Shown in pieces: positions 36,747 through 45,618 of a DNA stretch of 64,000 nucleotides. The DNA comes from Phytohabitans houttuyneae. GTDB lineage: Bacteria > Actinomycetota > Actinomycetes > Mycobacteriales > Micromonosporaceae. Under the pieces are notes generated by a model. That model had not been told where the DNA came from. It ran no database searches and saw nothing but the letters and a program-made list of their open reading frames with translations. The DNA is taken from assembly GCF_011764425.1 (NCBI RefSeq), contig NZ_BLPF01000004.1, positions 248,001-312,000 of the forward strand, in the 5' to 3' direction. Position 1 is the first letter of the stretch, and each line of letters starts with the position of its first letter. Position numbers and translations under genes: made by a program.

Positions 36747-37303
36747 CCGCCCTCGGCCCGGAACCGCTGGACCTTCCGCCGATGCTGGCCGCGCGTCCCC
36801 GCGACGCGCGGCGCGGCCTGCCGATCCCGCCGGTCAACGTCCATCCCGACCCGTCCGGCGGCGGGTCGCATGTGGACTTCACCACGATCAACACCACCGT
36901 TGCCACCCAACTCGCACTCGATCGACGGTGCTCACTGTGCGGTGAGCCGATGGACTATTGGGTCGCCTTCGTCGGCACGCCCCGTACGGTCGAGTTGCTG
37001 CGGTTCACCGACCCGCCGGGGCACCCCGAGTGCATGACCGCCGCCGCACTCACACTGTGTCCGCACCTGGCGATCGAGCGGCACCGCCGCGCCCACAGCG
37101 ACCGGCCCGGCGCGGGCGTCATGCCGGCCGGTTCGCACGGCGACAAACCGGCCGGCTGGACGCTCGGGATCACCCGCACCTACCGGACGCTGTTCATTCC
37201 GGAACAGGGTTTCACCGTGTACCTACCGGCCCCGTTCAGAACGGTGCGCGCGTACGTGTACGGCCCGGACGGGCGCCTACAACCCGGACCCGGCATCCGG
37301 TAG
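36743..37303 (+). CDS. Hypothetical protein with zinc-knuckle residues
   Basis: 186 residues, GTG start in the 4-base overlap with the preceding gene. CSLCGEP, then GHPEC and CPHLAIERH, arrange Cys and His as in small zinc-binding domains. The C-terminus (YRTLFIPEQGFTVYLPAPF) looks like a beta domain. Such proteins are common in actinobacterial conjugative elements; function unknown. Confidence 0.6.
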   Translation: MTALGPEPLDLPPMLAARPRDARRGLPIPPVNVHPDPSGGGSHVDFTTINTTVATQLALDRRCSLCGEPMDYWVAFVGTPRTVELLRFTDPPGHPECMTAAALTLCPHLAIERHRRAHSDRPGAGVMPAGSHGDKPAGWTLGITRTYRTLFIPEQGFTVYLPAPFRTVRAYVYGPDGRLQPGPGIR

Positions 37304-37328
37304 GGCGCGCCCGGCGGCGGGCGTCAGA

Positions 37329-37388
37329 TTCGCCGCTGAAACCTTCATCGACTCAACACAGTCGGCTTGATGGACCAATCGAGGTAGG
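37329..37388 (+). promoter_or_regulatory. 60-nt conserved leader element, copy 1
   Basis: TTCGCCGCTGAAACCTT, 16 variable bases, TCGGCTTGAT, 7 variable bases, TCGAGGTAGG. The last block contains a good Shine-Dalgarno (GAGGTAGG) 6 bases before TTG 37394, which opens a frame running into the DUF932 gene. CGACT/AGTCG (37349-37353 with 37360-37364) can form a hairpin. A colinear copy lies at 43992. Confidence 0.7.
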
Positions 37389-37486
37389 AAACATTGTTGG
37401 TGACGGCGCGGCCGGGGGCGCAAGCCATCCGGCCCGCCGCTCACCAGATCACCCGATCACCGCGACGATCCGAAAGGAACGGCACC

Positions 37487-38473
37487 GTGGCACACGAACT
37501 GGAAACCTTCGCCAACGGCCAGACCGCCTTCGCCTCCGCCCGCCTGTCGGCGTGGCACCAACTCGGCACCGTCACCGACTCGTGCATGACCGCGCAGGAG
37601 GTCATGGCGAAGGCGTGGCTCGGCGGCTGGGAGGTCCGCAAGATCGCCATCCAGGGCATCGAGATCACCGACAAGGGTGTGACGAAGGTCGACTGCCCCG
37701 ACAAGTACATGACCGTCCGCACCAACCCGGCCACCGGCGCCACCGAGTACCTCGGCGTGGTCGGCGAGGACTACAGCGTCGTGCAGAACGAGCAGGTCGC
37801 CGAAACCCTCAACCTCCTCGTGGACGAGTCCGGCGCGCATTTCGAGACCGCGGGCTCGATGCGCAAAGGCCGCTCGGTGTTCGTGACGATGAAGCTGCCC
37901 ACCGCGATGCAGATTGCCGGCATCGACGACATGGACCTGTATTTGGCCGCGAACACGAGCCACGACGGGACCGCATCGCTGCGCCTGGACGCGACCCCGG
38001 TGCGGATCGTCTGCCGGAACACGCAGCGGACGGCCTACCAGCAATCGCGCGGCTCGTACACGTTCCGGCACACCTCCAACGTCAGCTCGAAGATCGCGGA
38101 GGCGCGGCAGGCGCTCGGGCTGATGTGGCGCGCGTTCGAGGCGTTCGAGACCGAAGCCGAGAAGATGATCAACGAGGCGTTGACCATGGGCGAGTTCGAG
38201 AAGATCGTCGCCGAGCTGTGGCCGCTCGCCGACGACGCCTCCGACGTGGCGAAAAACAACGCCAAGCAGCGCACCGCCACGTTGCGGTACCTGATCCGGG
38301 ACGCGGACACCCAGGCGGCGATCAAGGGCACCCGGTGGGCCGGCTACCAGGCCGTCACCGAGTACCTCGACCACTTCGCCCCGGCCAAGACCGACGTAGC
38401 GCGGGCGACGCGGGCGCTGACCGGTGCCGGCGCCGAGTTGAAGGCCCGCGCGTTCGAGCTGCTGGCCGTCTGA
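37487..38473 (+). CDS. DUF932 phage/plasmid-like protein
   Basis: 328 residues from the GTG at 37487, with AAAGGA upstream. HELETFANGQTAFASARLSAWHQLGT, with a break, is the hallmark N-terminus; GVVGEDYSVVQNEQ and VRIVCRNTQRTA are further family blocks. DUF932 proteins are carried by phages, plasmids and conjugative elements and are often highly expressed; their role is unknown, with DNA protection or recombination suggested. The in-frame TTG at 37394, right after the conserved leader, is an alternative start adding 31 residues. Confidence 0.85.
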   Translation: MAHELETFANGQTAFASARLSAWHQLGTVTDSCMTAQEVMAKAWLGGWEVRKIAIQGIEITDKGVTKVDCPDKYMTVRTNPATGATEYLGVVGEDYSVVQNEQVAETLNLLVDESGAHFETAGSMRKGRSVFVTMKLPTAMQIAGIDDMDLYLAANTSHDGTASLRLDATPVRIVCRNTQRTAYQQSRGSYTFRHTSNVSSKIAEARQALGLMWRAFEAFETEAEKMINEALTMGEFEKIVAELWPLADDASDVAKNNAKQRTATLRYLIRDADTQAAIKGTRWAGYQAVTEYLDHFAPAKTDVARATRALTGAGAELKARAFELLAV

Positions 38474-38474
38474 G

Positions 38475-39083
38475 ATGGCCCGGCACGAGGGCCGGCGCGG
38501 GGACACCCCGCCCGGCCCCGGCGCGGGGGAACACCCCGCCGCCGGGACCGCACCCGTACCGACCCCGTCCGCCGTCGCGCCCACCGTGACGGCCACGCAC
38601 CCGCCAGCGATCACGGTCGAGGCGATGATCGCCCTGGCCAACGAGGTGTGCGGCCTGTACGCGCGGGCCGAGGTCGCCCGCGCGATGGCCGCACATGCGG
38701 CCAGCGAGGCCGAACAAGTCACCTTGACCGCCCACGCCGGGGAATGGGACGACCTGGTCAACGACCGGTGGACGGCGCTGGTCGCCGCGATCCAGACCGC
38801 ACTGCCGGACACGGCCCGCATCGAGCCGTTCATGCCGGTCCGGCCGCTCAGTAACGGCCACGTCGAGCTGCACGCCCACGACACCTCGGCCCGCCGCCTG
38901 GTCGTGCTGCTCACTGGTGTGCAAGCGCTCGCCGTGGGCGCGCACTTGACCGCCTACGGGGCGGTCAGCCTCGACCGCACCGGCCAGAAACTCGACCGCG
39001 GCCTGCCGTCCGCGAGACCGGCATCGCCGTTCACCACGGCCGCGTCGATCGATTCCGCTGAACCGACGGCTGCCCGGCCATGA
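38475..39083 (+). CDS. Hypothetical protein
   Basis: 202 residues beginning two bases after the DUF932 stop, so probably translated with it. Pro/Ala-rich N-terminus (to about 45), then a helical domain (MIALANEVCGLYARAEVARAM) and a beta-rich end (NGHVELHAHDTSARRLVVLL). Not recognised. Confidence 0.6.
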   Translation: MARHEGRRGDTPPGPGAGEHPAAGTAPVPTPSAVAPTVTATHPPAITVEAMIALANEVCGLYARAEVARAMAAHAASEAEQVTLTAHAGEWDDLVNDRWTALVAAIQTALPDTARIEPFMPVRPLSNGHVELHAHDTSARRLVVLLTGVQALAVGAHLTAYGAVSLDRTGQKLDRGLPSARPASPFTTAASIDSAEPTAARP

Positions 39084-39176
39084 CCGCCGCCGCGTCGGCC
39101 GTGCCGCCCGGGACTTCTTTCCCGGTCGTACGGCCCTCGGCAACCCCTTCTCCAAGACACGCTTTGGAGCACCAGG

Positions 39177-39689
39177 ATGACTCCTGATCCACTGTTCGAC
39201 CTCGCCGCCGAGTTCGCGCAGGCCACCGGCAACGCCGAACGCCATACCGCCTACGCGGCCTGCGCCACCGGCGACGAACACATATCGCAGACCGAGAAGG
39301 CCGCTACCTGGACCGCCCTCGCGGCCCGCCGACGTGAGGAACTGCGCGCCGCTTTGCGCGAGACGCTGCACGGCACAGTGCGCGCCGTTCCCGACCAGGC
39401 GCTACCCGTCGCCACCTGGCAACGCGGCCGGGTCGAGGTCCGCGCCGTCACCACCGACGGCGCCCGCACGGTGCGGGTGCGATACACCCCGGGGCAGGCC
39501 CTGGAAACCGGAGCCGCGCTGATCGCCTGCGCGGCCGCCACGGACGAACGGATCGGCGGCACGCTCACCCGCACTCTCGCCGCGCTCCCATCCCACCTCG
39601 ACACCGAGCCCACCCCAACCGCGCCCGTCGGCGAGGAGCCGACCGCCGACAGGCCCACCGGCGCGGGGAGGGAGGTCAGGGATGCGTAG
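39177..39689 (+). CDS. Hypothetical protein
   Basis: 170 residues. A helical N-terminus (FDLAAEFAQATGNAERHTAY) precedes a short beta region (RVEVRAVTTDGARTVRVRY) and a Pro/Thr-rich tail. The helix-then-beta layout resembles the preceding gene, so the two may be distant paralogues. Overlaps the next gene by 8 bases. Confidence 0.6.
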   Translation: MTPDPLFDLAAEFAQATGNAERHTAYAACATGDEHISQTEKAATWTALAARRREELRAALRETLHGTVRAVPDQALPVATWQRGRVEVRAVTTDGARTVRVRYTPGQALETGAALIACAAATDERIGGTLTRTLAALPSHLDTEPTPTAPVGEEPTADRPTGAGREVRDA

Positions 39690-40224
39690 CCTTCCGCGAG
39701 GCTGGCGCGGGCCGAGACCGTACCCCCGCCTCGACCTGACCGGCGTCCGCCTCCCCGACCTCGTTCTGGTCGGTACCGAGGGCCGCGCGGCCATGGTGAA
39801 GATCGCGCGGGAGCACGGTTACCTGCATCGCACCGTGACTCCGGCGTTGACCCGTTTCGGCCGGGTGTACGTCATCCAGTTCGGCGGTAACCCGCAGGCC
39901 GGCACCGTCGTGCTCGCCACCAAAGATGGCCGCGACGTGGTCGTGAAGCTGCCGGTCGACGTGCGGTTCCGCATCGTGCCCGTCACCCGCACCGAGGCCA
40001 TGCTCGCCGGCATCGCGGCCGAGTACCCGTCCGGCACCCCGACCGCAGCGCTGGCCGAGGCGTTGTCGGCCGTGCTGCACGTGTGCGACCGGCAGTACGC
40101 CACCGGCCAAACCACGCTTCCGGTCCAGGTGGTGACCGAGGCCCTCGCCACGCCACTGAACGCCTTGTTGCGCCCGTGGGACGACGAGGCGGACGCCGCC
40201 GCGGCCGAGTCCGTCACCTCGTGA
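39682..40224 (+). CDS. Hypothetical protein
   Basis: 180 residues. Contains DLVLVGTEGRAAMVKIAREHGY and RVYVIQFGGNPQAGTVVLATKDGRD, suggesting a small alpha/beta domain. No catalytic motif seen. Translationally coupled to its neighbours on both sides. Confidence 0.6.
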   Translation: MRSLPRGWRGPRPYPRLDLTGVRLPDLVLVGTEGRAAMVKIAREHGYLHRTVTPALTRFGRVYVIQFGGNPQAGTVVLATKDGRDVVVKLPVDVRFRIVPVTRTEAMLAGIAAEYPSGTPTAALAEALSAVLHVCDRQYATGQTTLPVQVVTEALATPLNALLRPWDDEADAAAAESVTS

Positions 40225-40237
40225 AGGAGACCTGCTG

Positions 40238-40756
40238 ATGCTTGCTTACCCGCCGCACCCCGACGAGCCGATCACGGCCGTCTGCGCGGCCACCTACTAC
40301 GCCGACCTGATCCCAGCCTTCGCCTTCATCTTCCGCGTAGAGAACACCGGAACCCGGTTCACCGTCTACGCCACTGAGCAACACCGCTGGCTGATCAACA
40401 GCACCTACACGCTGACCATCGCCGAACACAACTCCGAACCCGGCCGCGTGCCGCTGCGGCTGTCCACCGACGAGGCCGGCTTCCTGCACCACTGCCTCGG
40501 CCTGCTCGCGCAGCGCTGGCAGGACGCGATCACCGAAGCCGAGGCCGGCGCGCAACACCCGGCGACTGACGAGCCAGCGAGCCCGGGGCACCTGAACATC
40601 GAGCCCACCCCGGCCGGCTACCAAGCGATCGCCGGAAGGTTCCGCGACGAGCTACACCGGGTCCAGGACCTGTTGCGCCGCCTCGACCAACTCCAGCCCA
40701 CCACACCGGACACCGGGACGCAGACGGCGACCGACGCGGATGCAGGTGCCTCATGA
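40238..40756 (+). CDS. Hypothetical protein
   Basis: 172 residues, GAAGGAGA in front of the ATG. Beta-rich N-terminal half (FIFRVENTGTRFTVYATEQH), helical C-terminal half (FRDELHRVQDLLRRLDQL) that may form a coiled coil. Overlaps the next gene by 4 bases. No family recognised. Confidence 0.6.
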   Translation: MLAYPPHPDEPITAVCAATYYADLIPAFAFIFRVENTGTRFTVYATEQHRWLINSTYTLTIAEHNSEPGRVPLRLSTDEAGFLHHCLGLLAQRWQDAITEAEAGAQHPATDEPASPGHLNIEPTPAGYQAIAGRFRDELHRVQDLLRRLDQLQPTTPDTGTQTATDADAGAS

Positions 40757-41946
40757 CCACCGTCGACCCGGCACGCATGCTTACCCGCCAGGTCCGGGAG
40801 TTGGCGGTCAGACGAGCACGGCTGCGGCGCCGTCGCGCCGAGGTCACCGGCAATCCAGCCCACCTCGACTGTCTGGACGCGGCGATCAGCCGGCTCGGCG
40901 ACGAGATCGACCACCGGCGGGACCACCGGGCCATCGTCGCCTCCACCGGCAGCTACCAGCCGTGGACACAGCACCACTTCCAACTCGGGGACTTCGCCCG
41001 GATCGGCGGCGCCTGGTACCCGGTACTGCACGCCGGCTGGGCGGCGCTGACCGTGCCGCCCCTGGACCTGCTCGGCGAACGCCGCCACCACCCCAACCCG
41101 GAACACGGGATCGACACGCAAAGCGTCGCCTATGCCCGGGTATACGGGCGCCGCCGCGCCGGCCGGGTACTGCACACCCCGCCGCCGCCCGAGGACGCGG
41201 CCTGTACCTGCCGCGTCACCATCCCGACCTTCAACCCGGAGTTCGTGCCTGAGCAGGACGCCGGCCCGTGCACCCGGCCGCCGGTGGCGCGGCTGACCAT
41301 CCGCCACGACGGCACCGCATGCGGCTGCCACGGCCTGTGCCTGCTCGCCGACGCCGATGCCGGGTCGCGTCCGCCCTGGGTCGAGGTCGTCCTGCTCTGC
41401 GACGCCCACGAGCAAACCGCGGTGAGCGCCGCGACCGCAACGGCCGCGATCACCTTTCGAGGACCTGACGTGACCCCTGACCCGATGCACCGAGAACCGG
41501 CCACCCCACCTGCTGACCGAACGGAGTCCACAATGGATCTGAACGACACCGCGCGGGTGCGCCGGCCGCGCGACGCCGTGGAGTACCGCCTCGGCACCGT
41601 CACCGATATCACCTACGCGCCGCACTCCACCGACATCCGGCGGCTGCGCCTGCGGTTCCCGACCGGCGACGAGCGCACCTACACCGCTGACGAGATCACC
41701 CCGTCCACGCGTGACGACGACCGGGCCGCCCTGGAAACGGCGTTCATCGACGCGTGCGCGGTACTGCGGTACGCCTGCCGCATCGCGCACGACTACGACG
41801 AGGCGCTCAGTACCGACCTCATCGGGCTCCTTCTGGCCCTCTACGAGGCGGCCCGGACCCGGATCGGTTTGACCCTCGACCCCGTACGCGTGCCCGAGTA
41901 CGGCAACCACGCGCCGGCTGTCACCCCGCCGCAGGGGCAGCCATGA
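40753..41946 (+). CDS. Hypothetical protein, possible two-gene fusion
   Basis: 397 residues. A coiled N-terminus (RQVRELAVRRARLRRRRAEV) leads to a domain with FARIGGAWYPVLHAGWAALTVP and a Cys-rich part (CTCRV, CGCHGLC) that may bind zinc. After about residue 245 comes a Pro-rich break, then MDLNDTARVRRPRDAVEYRL. That Met (41533) has its own ribosome site (CGGAG, 41520-41524), so the second half may also be made separately or be an originally separate gene. Confidence 0.55.
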   Translation: MTTVDPARMLTRQVRELAVRRARLRRRRAEVTGNPAHLDCLDAAISRLGDEIDHRRDHRAIVASTGSYQPWTQHHFQLGDFARIGGAWYPVLHAGWAALTVPPLDLLGERRHHPNPEHGIDTQSVAYARVYGRRRAGRVLHTPPPPEDAACTCRVTIPTFNPEFVPEQDAGPCTRPPVARLTIRHDGTACGCHGLCLLADADAGSRPPWVEVVLLCDAHEQTAVSAATATAAITFRGPDVTPDPMHREPATPPADRTESTMDLNDTARVRRPRDAVEYRLGTVTDITYAPHSTDIRRLRLRFPTGDERTYTADEITPSTRDDDRAALETAFIDACAVLRYACRIAHDYDEALSTDLIGLLLALYEAARTRIGLTLDPVRVPEYGNHAPAVTPPQGQP

Positions 41947-42569
41947 CCACCAGCCCAAACCCCGCCGAGATCCCACCGGTCGAGGTGATGTACTGCCGGC
42001 GCTGCCGCCGCGCGGTCAACACCCACACCGGGCCGAGCGGCGTCACGTATGTGCACGCGGTCGAGGTACGCGGCGAAACCGTCGATCACCGCCCCGACCC
42101 GGCACCGGTCACCGAGATCGCCGATCCGCTGATCGAGTGTGACTTCTGCTCCGCACCGGACGCGGCGTGGATCTATCGGTGCGCCGACCAACGCACCGAC
42201 GTGCGTAGAGTCACCGCCCGAGTGGTCGACGCCGCCGACTACCAGGACCGGCACCACGCTGCGCGGACCCGCCGCACCGAGACCGAACACGGCATCACAC
42301 AGGCATGGGGCGAACGCTGGTCAGCCTGCCAGGGATGTGCGGAGCGGATCGAGGCGCGGGACCTGTACGGGCTGATCCGCCGGGTGGTCGAGGCGATGCC
42401 AGCCAAGCTCACCCGAGGCAACCGCCTCGTCCGGGTCCGCGGTCACCTGCACGCCACCTACACCGCCGTGTTCGACACCCTCGCCCCCGGCCGAGGCCGC
42501 ATCGAGCCCGGCCACCCGCTCGGCGTGTGGCCAGTCCCTCCGGACATGCAGCCGGACGGTACGCCATGA
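41943..42569 (+). CDS. Hypothetical protein with three CxxC pairs
   Basis: 208 residues. ATG overlaps the preceding stop (ATGA). CxxC pairs in CRRCRR, CDFCSA and CQGCAE suggest one or two zinc ribbons. The acidic and Arg-rich middle is unrecognised. Multi-CxxC proteins in this operon (36201, 36743, 40753, 41943, 42566) may be nucleic-acid-binding accessory factors. Confidence 0.6.
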   Translation: MTTSPNPAEIPPVEVMYCRRCRRAVNTHTGPSGVTYVHAVEVRGETVDHRPDPAPVTEIADPLIECDFCSAPDAAWIYRCADQRTDVRRVTARVVDAADYQDRHHAARTRRTETEHGITQAWGERWSACQGCAERIEARDLYGLIRRVVEAMPAKLTRGNRLVRVRGHLHATYTAVFDTLAPGRGRIEPGHPLGVWPVPPDMQPDGTP

Positions 42570-42949
42570 CCGCGCGGAGGCATCCCGCGTACATGCATGC
42601 GAAGGCAGTCCACCATGCCGGCCCGGTGTGTGGAGCCGACGACGGCCCGCTCACCCGTGTGACCGAGGACCCGCACCTCGTCACGTGTCCCGACTGTCCC
42701 GACCTGGCGTGGATCGAGGCCCTGCCGGACGACGCGACCGCCGGTGACCCTCGGGTGATCGAGTTGCTGCGCGAGGCGAAGCGGGGCGCGTTCCGCAAGA
42801 TCGACGGGGTGGTCGTGGACGCCACCACCGCCGCCGCGATCCTAACCGTGTACGACGCGTTGAAACCGGCCGCCCGGACCAAGTTCGCCGCGCTGCGGAT
42901 CGACCGGATGGCCCAGGTGGCGTGGCGGCTGCTGCGCCCGTACCTGTAA
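42566..42949 (+). CDS. Hypothetical protein
   Basis: 127 residues, ATGA overlap with the gene before. His/Cys-containing N-terminus (HAGPVCGADD, VTCPDCPDLAWIEAL) followed by a helical domain (VVVDATTAAAILTVYDALK). Last gene of the coupled run that begins at 38475. Confidence 0.6.
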   Translation: MTARRHPAYMHAKAVHHAGPVCGADDGPLTRVTEDPHLVTCPDCPDLAWIEALPDDATAGDPRVIELLREAKRGAFRKIDGVVVDATTAAAILTVYDALKPAARTKFAALRIDRMAQVAWRLLRPYL

Positions 42950-43210
42950 CCGGAGCAGTGTGAAGCAGGGGTCGGGGCGGTGGCCGGCGGGCACACCCGA
43001 GGGGGTGCGCGCAAGCCCCGCTGGCCACCTCGCCCGCTTTCCGGGTCAACCCGCGGACCGCAACGAAGCCGCACGTCCCGGAGCCGGGCGTGTCGCCGAT
43101 CCTACGGCCAGACAGGTTTTCTGCGCGCCGCTACGCGGCCGAGGGCCGGACAACGGGCGGGGCGGCACGTCGGCCGCGCAGCGGCGCGGACCTTCGGAGA
43201 GGATGTCTGC

Positions 43211-43963
43211 GTGGCCAGACGCTCCATCGACGGACGGACGGCGCTGGACCGGTCCGGTGTGGCCGCTCACCTGCGCGTCGCGTACACGACGGTCAACAAC
43301 TGGCACCGCCACCGCACCCGATTCGGCTTCCCCGACGGGTTCACCCACGACGGTGCGGAGTGGTTCTGGCTCGATGACATCGACCGCTTCCACACCGCAC
43401 ACCTGAAGGCGAAACGCGCGGTGCTCACCAAGGTCGACCGGCGCGGGCGGCCCGACGACCTGGTCGGCTCCGGGACAGCGGCGACGATCCTGGGCTACCG
43501 CTCGTACCGCAACCTGCCCGACACCCTCTACGACCAGCCCGACCGCATCCAACAGCTAACCGACGGGCGGGTCCGCCGCCTATGGTTTCGGCGCACCGTG
43601 TGGGCGGTCGCGGACGCCCGCACCGGCCGGCAGTCCACCGGCCGCACCCCCGGCACCACCGGCGCCCGCAAACCCCACCCCTACGCCGACGACCCCCGCC
43701 TCCAAGCCGCCCTCGCACTCCTGACCGAGGTAGGCACCAACGGCCAGAACCCGCGCGGCCTCGGCGTCGAACTCGCCCGGCGGCTCGGACTCGGCGAACG
43801 CACCGCGCAACGCCTCCTGACACAAGCCCGCCTCATCGCCAACCGGCCGCCAGACAGCCCGCCACAGGCCACTATCCCGCCAACCGGCACCACCCATCCC
43901 ACACCCGCCGCCCGTACGGCTACAGCACGGTCCCGCCGGATGTCCGAACAACCCGGCGGCTGA
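43211..43963 (+). CDS. DNA-binding protein with two HTH segments
   Basis: 250 residues from the GTG at 43211 (GGAGAGGA upstream). LDRSGVAAHLRVAYTTVNNW is a MerR/excisionase-like helix-turn-helix followed by a Trp-rich wing (EWFWLDDIDRFHTAH). A second region (LARRLGLGERTAQRLLTQAR) looks like a further HTH. It may be a regulator or origin-binding protein. It lies between the accessory operon and the second 60-nt leader element. Confidence 0.65.
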   Translation: MARRSIDGRTALDRSGVAAHLRVAYTTVNNWHRHRTRFGFPDGFTHDGAEWFWLDDIDRFHTAHLKAKRAVLTKVDRRGRPDDLVGSGTAATILGYRSYRNLPDTLYDQPDRIQQLTDGRVRRLWFRRTVWAVADARTGRQSTGRTPGTTGARKPHPYADDPRLQAALALLTEVGTNGQNPRGLGVELARRLGLGERTAQRLLTQARLIANRPPDSPPQATIPPTGTTHPTPAARTATARSRRMSEQPGG

Positions 43964-43991
43964 CCGTAGGCGCTGGCAGCAGGGCCGCATT

Positions 43992-44051
43992 TTCGTCGCA
44001 GAAACCTTGACCGAATCGTCCGGATCGGCTTGATCCGACCGTCGAGGTAGG
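43992..44051 (+). promoter_or_regulatory. 60-nt conserved leader element, copy 2
   Basis: TTCGTCGCAGAAACCTT, 16 bases, TCGGCTTGAT, 7 bases, TCGAGGTAGG: the same block spacing as 37329-37388. ATG 44057 lies 6 bases after it, as TTG 37394 does in copy 1, and opens a frame continuous with the HTH gene. CCGAATC can pair with GATCGG around the variable block, so the hairpin seems kept while the bases differ. Confidence 0.7.
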
Positions 44052-44147
44052 CATCAATGTTTACGACGGCAGCACCCCTGGAATCGGCTGCCTCCCGCTT
44101 GCCGGAACCGGTGCACCACCAACAGATCGGCGGAAGGAGTGTCCACA

Positions 44148-44213
44148 GTGGCACATCTGCTCGAACCTCTCACCGTCAGGATCGGGCGTCGGCGTGTCGA
44201 GGCGTCGCCGTGA
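44148..44213 (+). CDS. Possible 21-residue leader peptide
   Basis: GTG with AAGGAG eight bases upstream, product begins MAHLLEPLTVRIG and ends before the HTH gene. The DUF932 gene starts with a similar GTGGCACA at nearly the same distance (99 against 97 bases) from its leader element. It may be a leader peptide or a remnant; weakly supported. Confidence 0.25.
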   Translation: MAHLLEPLTVRIGRRRVEASP

Positions 44214-44230
44214 CCGCCGGAGGGGACGCC

Positions 44231-44794
44231 GTGGGCCTACACCGGTTCGGATTGATCCTCGACCGCCCGCCGGACCGCTCACAGGCCGCCTCGGTGGTGG
44301 ACACCCATCCGGATCTCGACGTGCGTCCCTCCCGGCAGATGGTGACCGCGCGGCGCCGCAGCCCCAGCATGGCCGCCGCCGTCGTGTCGGCCATCGTTGA
44401 CCTGGAAGCGTTCGACCTGCACCCGGCCCGGGTGTGCGCCGATGACTGGGTCACCCTCGCTGACATCGGCGAGCGGATCGGCCGGTCTCGGGAGATGGTC
44501 CGCCAGTGGTCGACCGGCCAGCAGGGACCGGGAGGCTTCCCGCCACCGGTCAATCCGGGCCGGGACACCAAGTTCTACTCCTGGACCGAGGTCGCACTCT
44601 GGCTTCGCGCCCACCGCGATTTCTACCTGCCCCGCCCAGATGGCCTGCTGGTGGTGGCGAACCTGCTCCTACAAGCCAAGCGACTCGCGCCGCTCGTCCG
44701 TGACAAGCAAACCCTGACCGGCCTGCTCAGCCCCTACCAGCCAGGTCACGGCGTCCAGCCGCCACGCGCAAGGGAAGGACTGACCACGCGATGA
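44231..44794 (+). CDS. HTH regulator, paralogue of the gene at 59214
   Basis: 187 residues from the GTG at 44231 with GGAGGGG (44219-44225) in front. Core: DWVTLADIGERIGRSREMVR (helix-turn-helix), WSTGQQGPGGFPPPVNPG, FYSWTEVALWLR. The gene at 59214 shares this core nearly block for block. It is probably a DNA-binding regulator of the element. An upstream in-frame ATG at 44057 directly after the leader element is an alternative start. Confidence 0.75.
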   Translation: MGLHRFGLILDRPPDRSQAASVVDTHPDLDVRPSRQMVTARRRSPSMAAAVVSAIVDLEAFDLHPARVCADDWVTLADIGERIGRSREMVRQWSTGQQGPGGFPPPVNPGRDTKFYSWTEVALWLRAHRDFYLPRPDGLLVVANLLLQAKRLAPLVRDKQTLTGLLSPYQPGHGVQPPRAREGLTTR

Positions 44795-45168
44795 AGGCAG
44801 AGGTGTACCACAACGTTGCGGTCGACGACGGCGGGCGTCATCTCGGACTCCTCGATGGCTACCTGCCGGGGCATCCGGTGACGCTCGTCTTCTCCACCGA
44901 GATCCCGGAGTGTAACGACCTGGACGCGTGTGAGCAGCTCTACCGGCTACTCAACGTCGGTCACGACCCGGACTTCGGCGAGCCCGACCCCCGCGCCACG
45001 CAGTACCGGGCACGCGGCAACCGGTCGCTGTCCATGGGCGATGTCGCCTGCATCGACGGACGCTGCTACGCCTGCGCCCGCTTCGGCTGGCAACGACTGG
45101 ACCACGAGCCGTCGATCGTGCACGTGACCGGCATAGCCGGCACGACCCCGATCGCCGAAGAGGTTTAA
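44791..45168 (+). CDS. Hypothetical protein
   Basis: 125 residues, 4-base overlap with the HTH gene. Contains QYRARGNRSLSMGDVACIDG followed by CYACARFGWQRL, a conserved ending seen in small proteins of actinobacterial mobile elements. Function unknown. Confidence 0.65.
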   Translation: MKAEVYHNVAVDDGGRHLGLLDGYLPGHPVTLVFSTEIPECNDLDACEQLYRLLNVGHDPDFGEPDPRATQYRARGNRSLSMGDVACIDGRCYACARFGWQRLDHEPSIVHVTGIAGTTPIAEEV

Positions 45169-45254
45169 CCCGTGCACGGCGAACAGCCGCTGCCATCATC
45201 CACAGTGGAGTGTGTCTCAATATCGGCGCGCCAACGTTCAAGAGGGAGTAGAAG

Positions 45255-45617
45255 ATGGCCGTGCAGACGCTGGCGGAGTTCATCGCCACGTACGGCAACC
45301 CGGACAAGCCGCTGCCGGTGATCGAGGCCGGTCCCGAGGCGGCGCAGTGGCCCACGATTCTGGTCAAGGCTGGCGACAAAGCCGCCATCCTGCAGTTCAT
45401 GAACGTCGGTGCCGACAGCGACGGCCAGCACCTGTGCATCGACGTGCACGCCTTCGTCGCCGGACGGACAGCGCGGGCCAGCGTGTTCGGCATGGAGTCC
45501 GGGCGGCGCCTGGAAGGCTTCGCCGACACCGACGCCGCCGGGACCTCGCACGGCGTGCCGGCGGCCCGCCTCGTCGCCGTGCTCATCGGCGCGCAAGCCG
45601 AGACGGGCAGGCAATGA
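45255..45617 (+). CDS. Hypothetical protein
   Basis: 120 residues, AGAGGGAG before the ATG. Mixed alpha/beta (AILQFMNVGADSDGQHLCID, ASVFGMESGRRLEGF). No motif recognised. Followed one base later by the next gene. Confidence 0.6.
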   Translation: MAVQTLAEFIATYGNPDKPLPVIEAGPEAAQWPTILVKAGDKAAILQFMNVGADSDGQHLCIDVHAFVAGRTARASVFGMESGRRLEGFADTDAAGTSHGVPAARLVAVLIGAQAETGRQ

Positions 45618-45618
45618 C

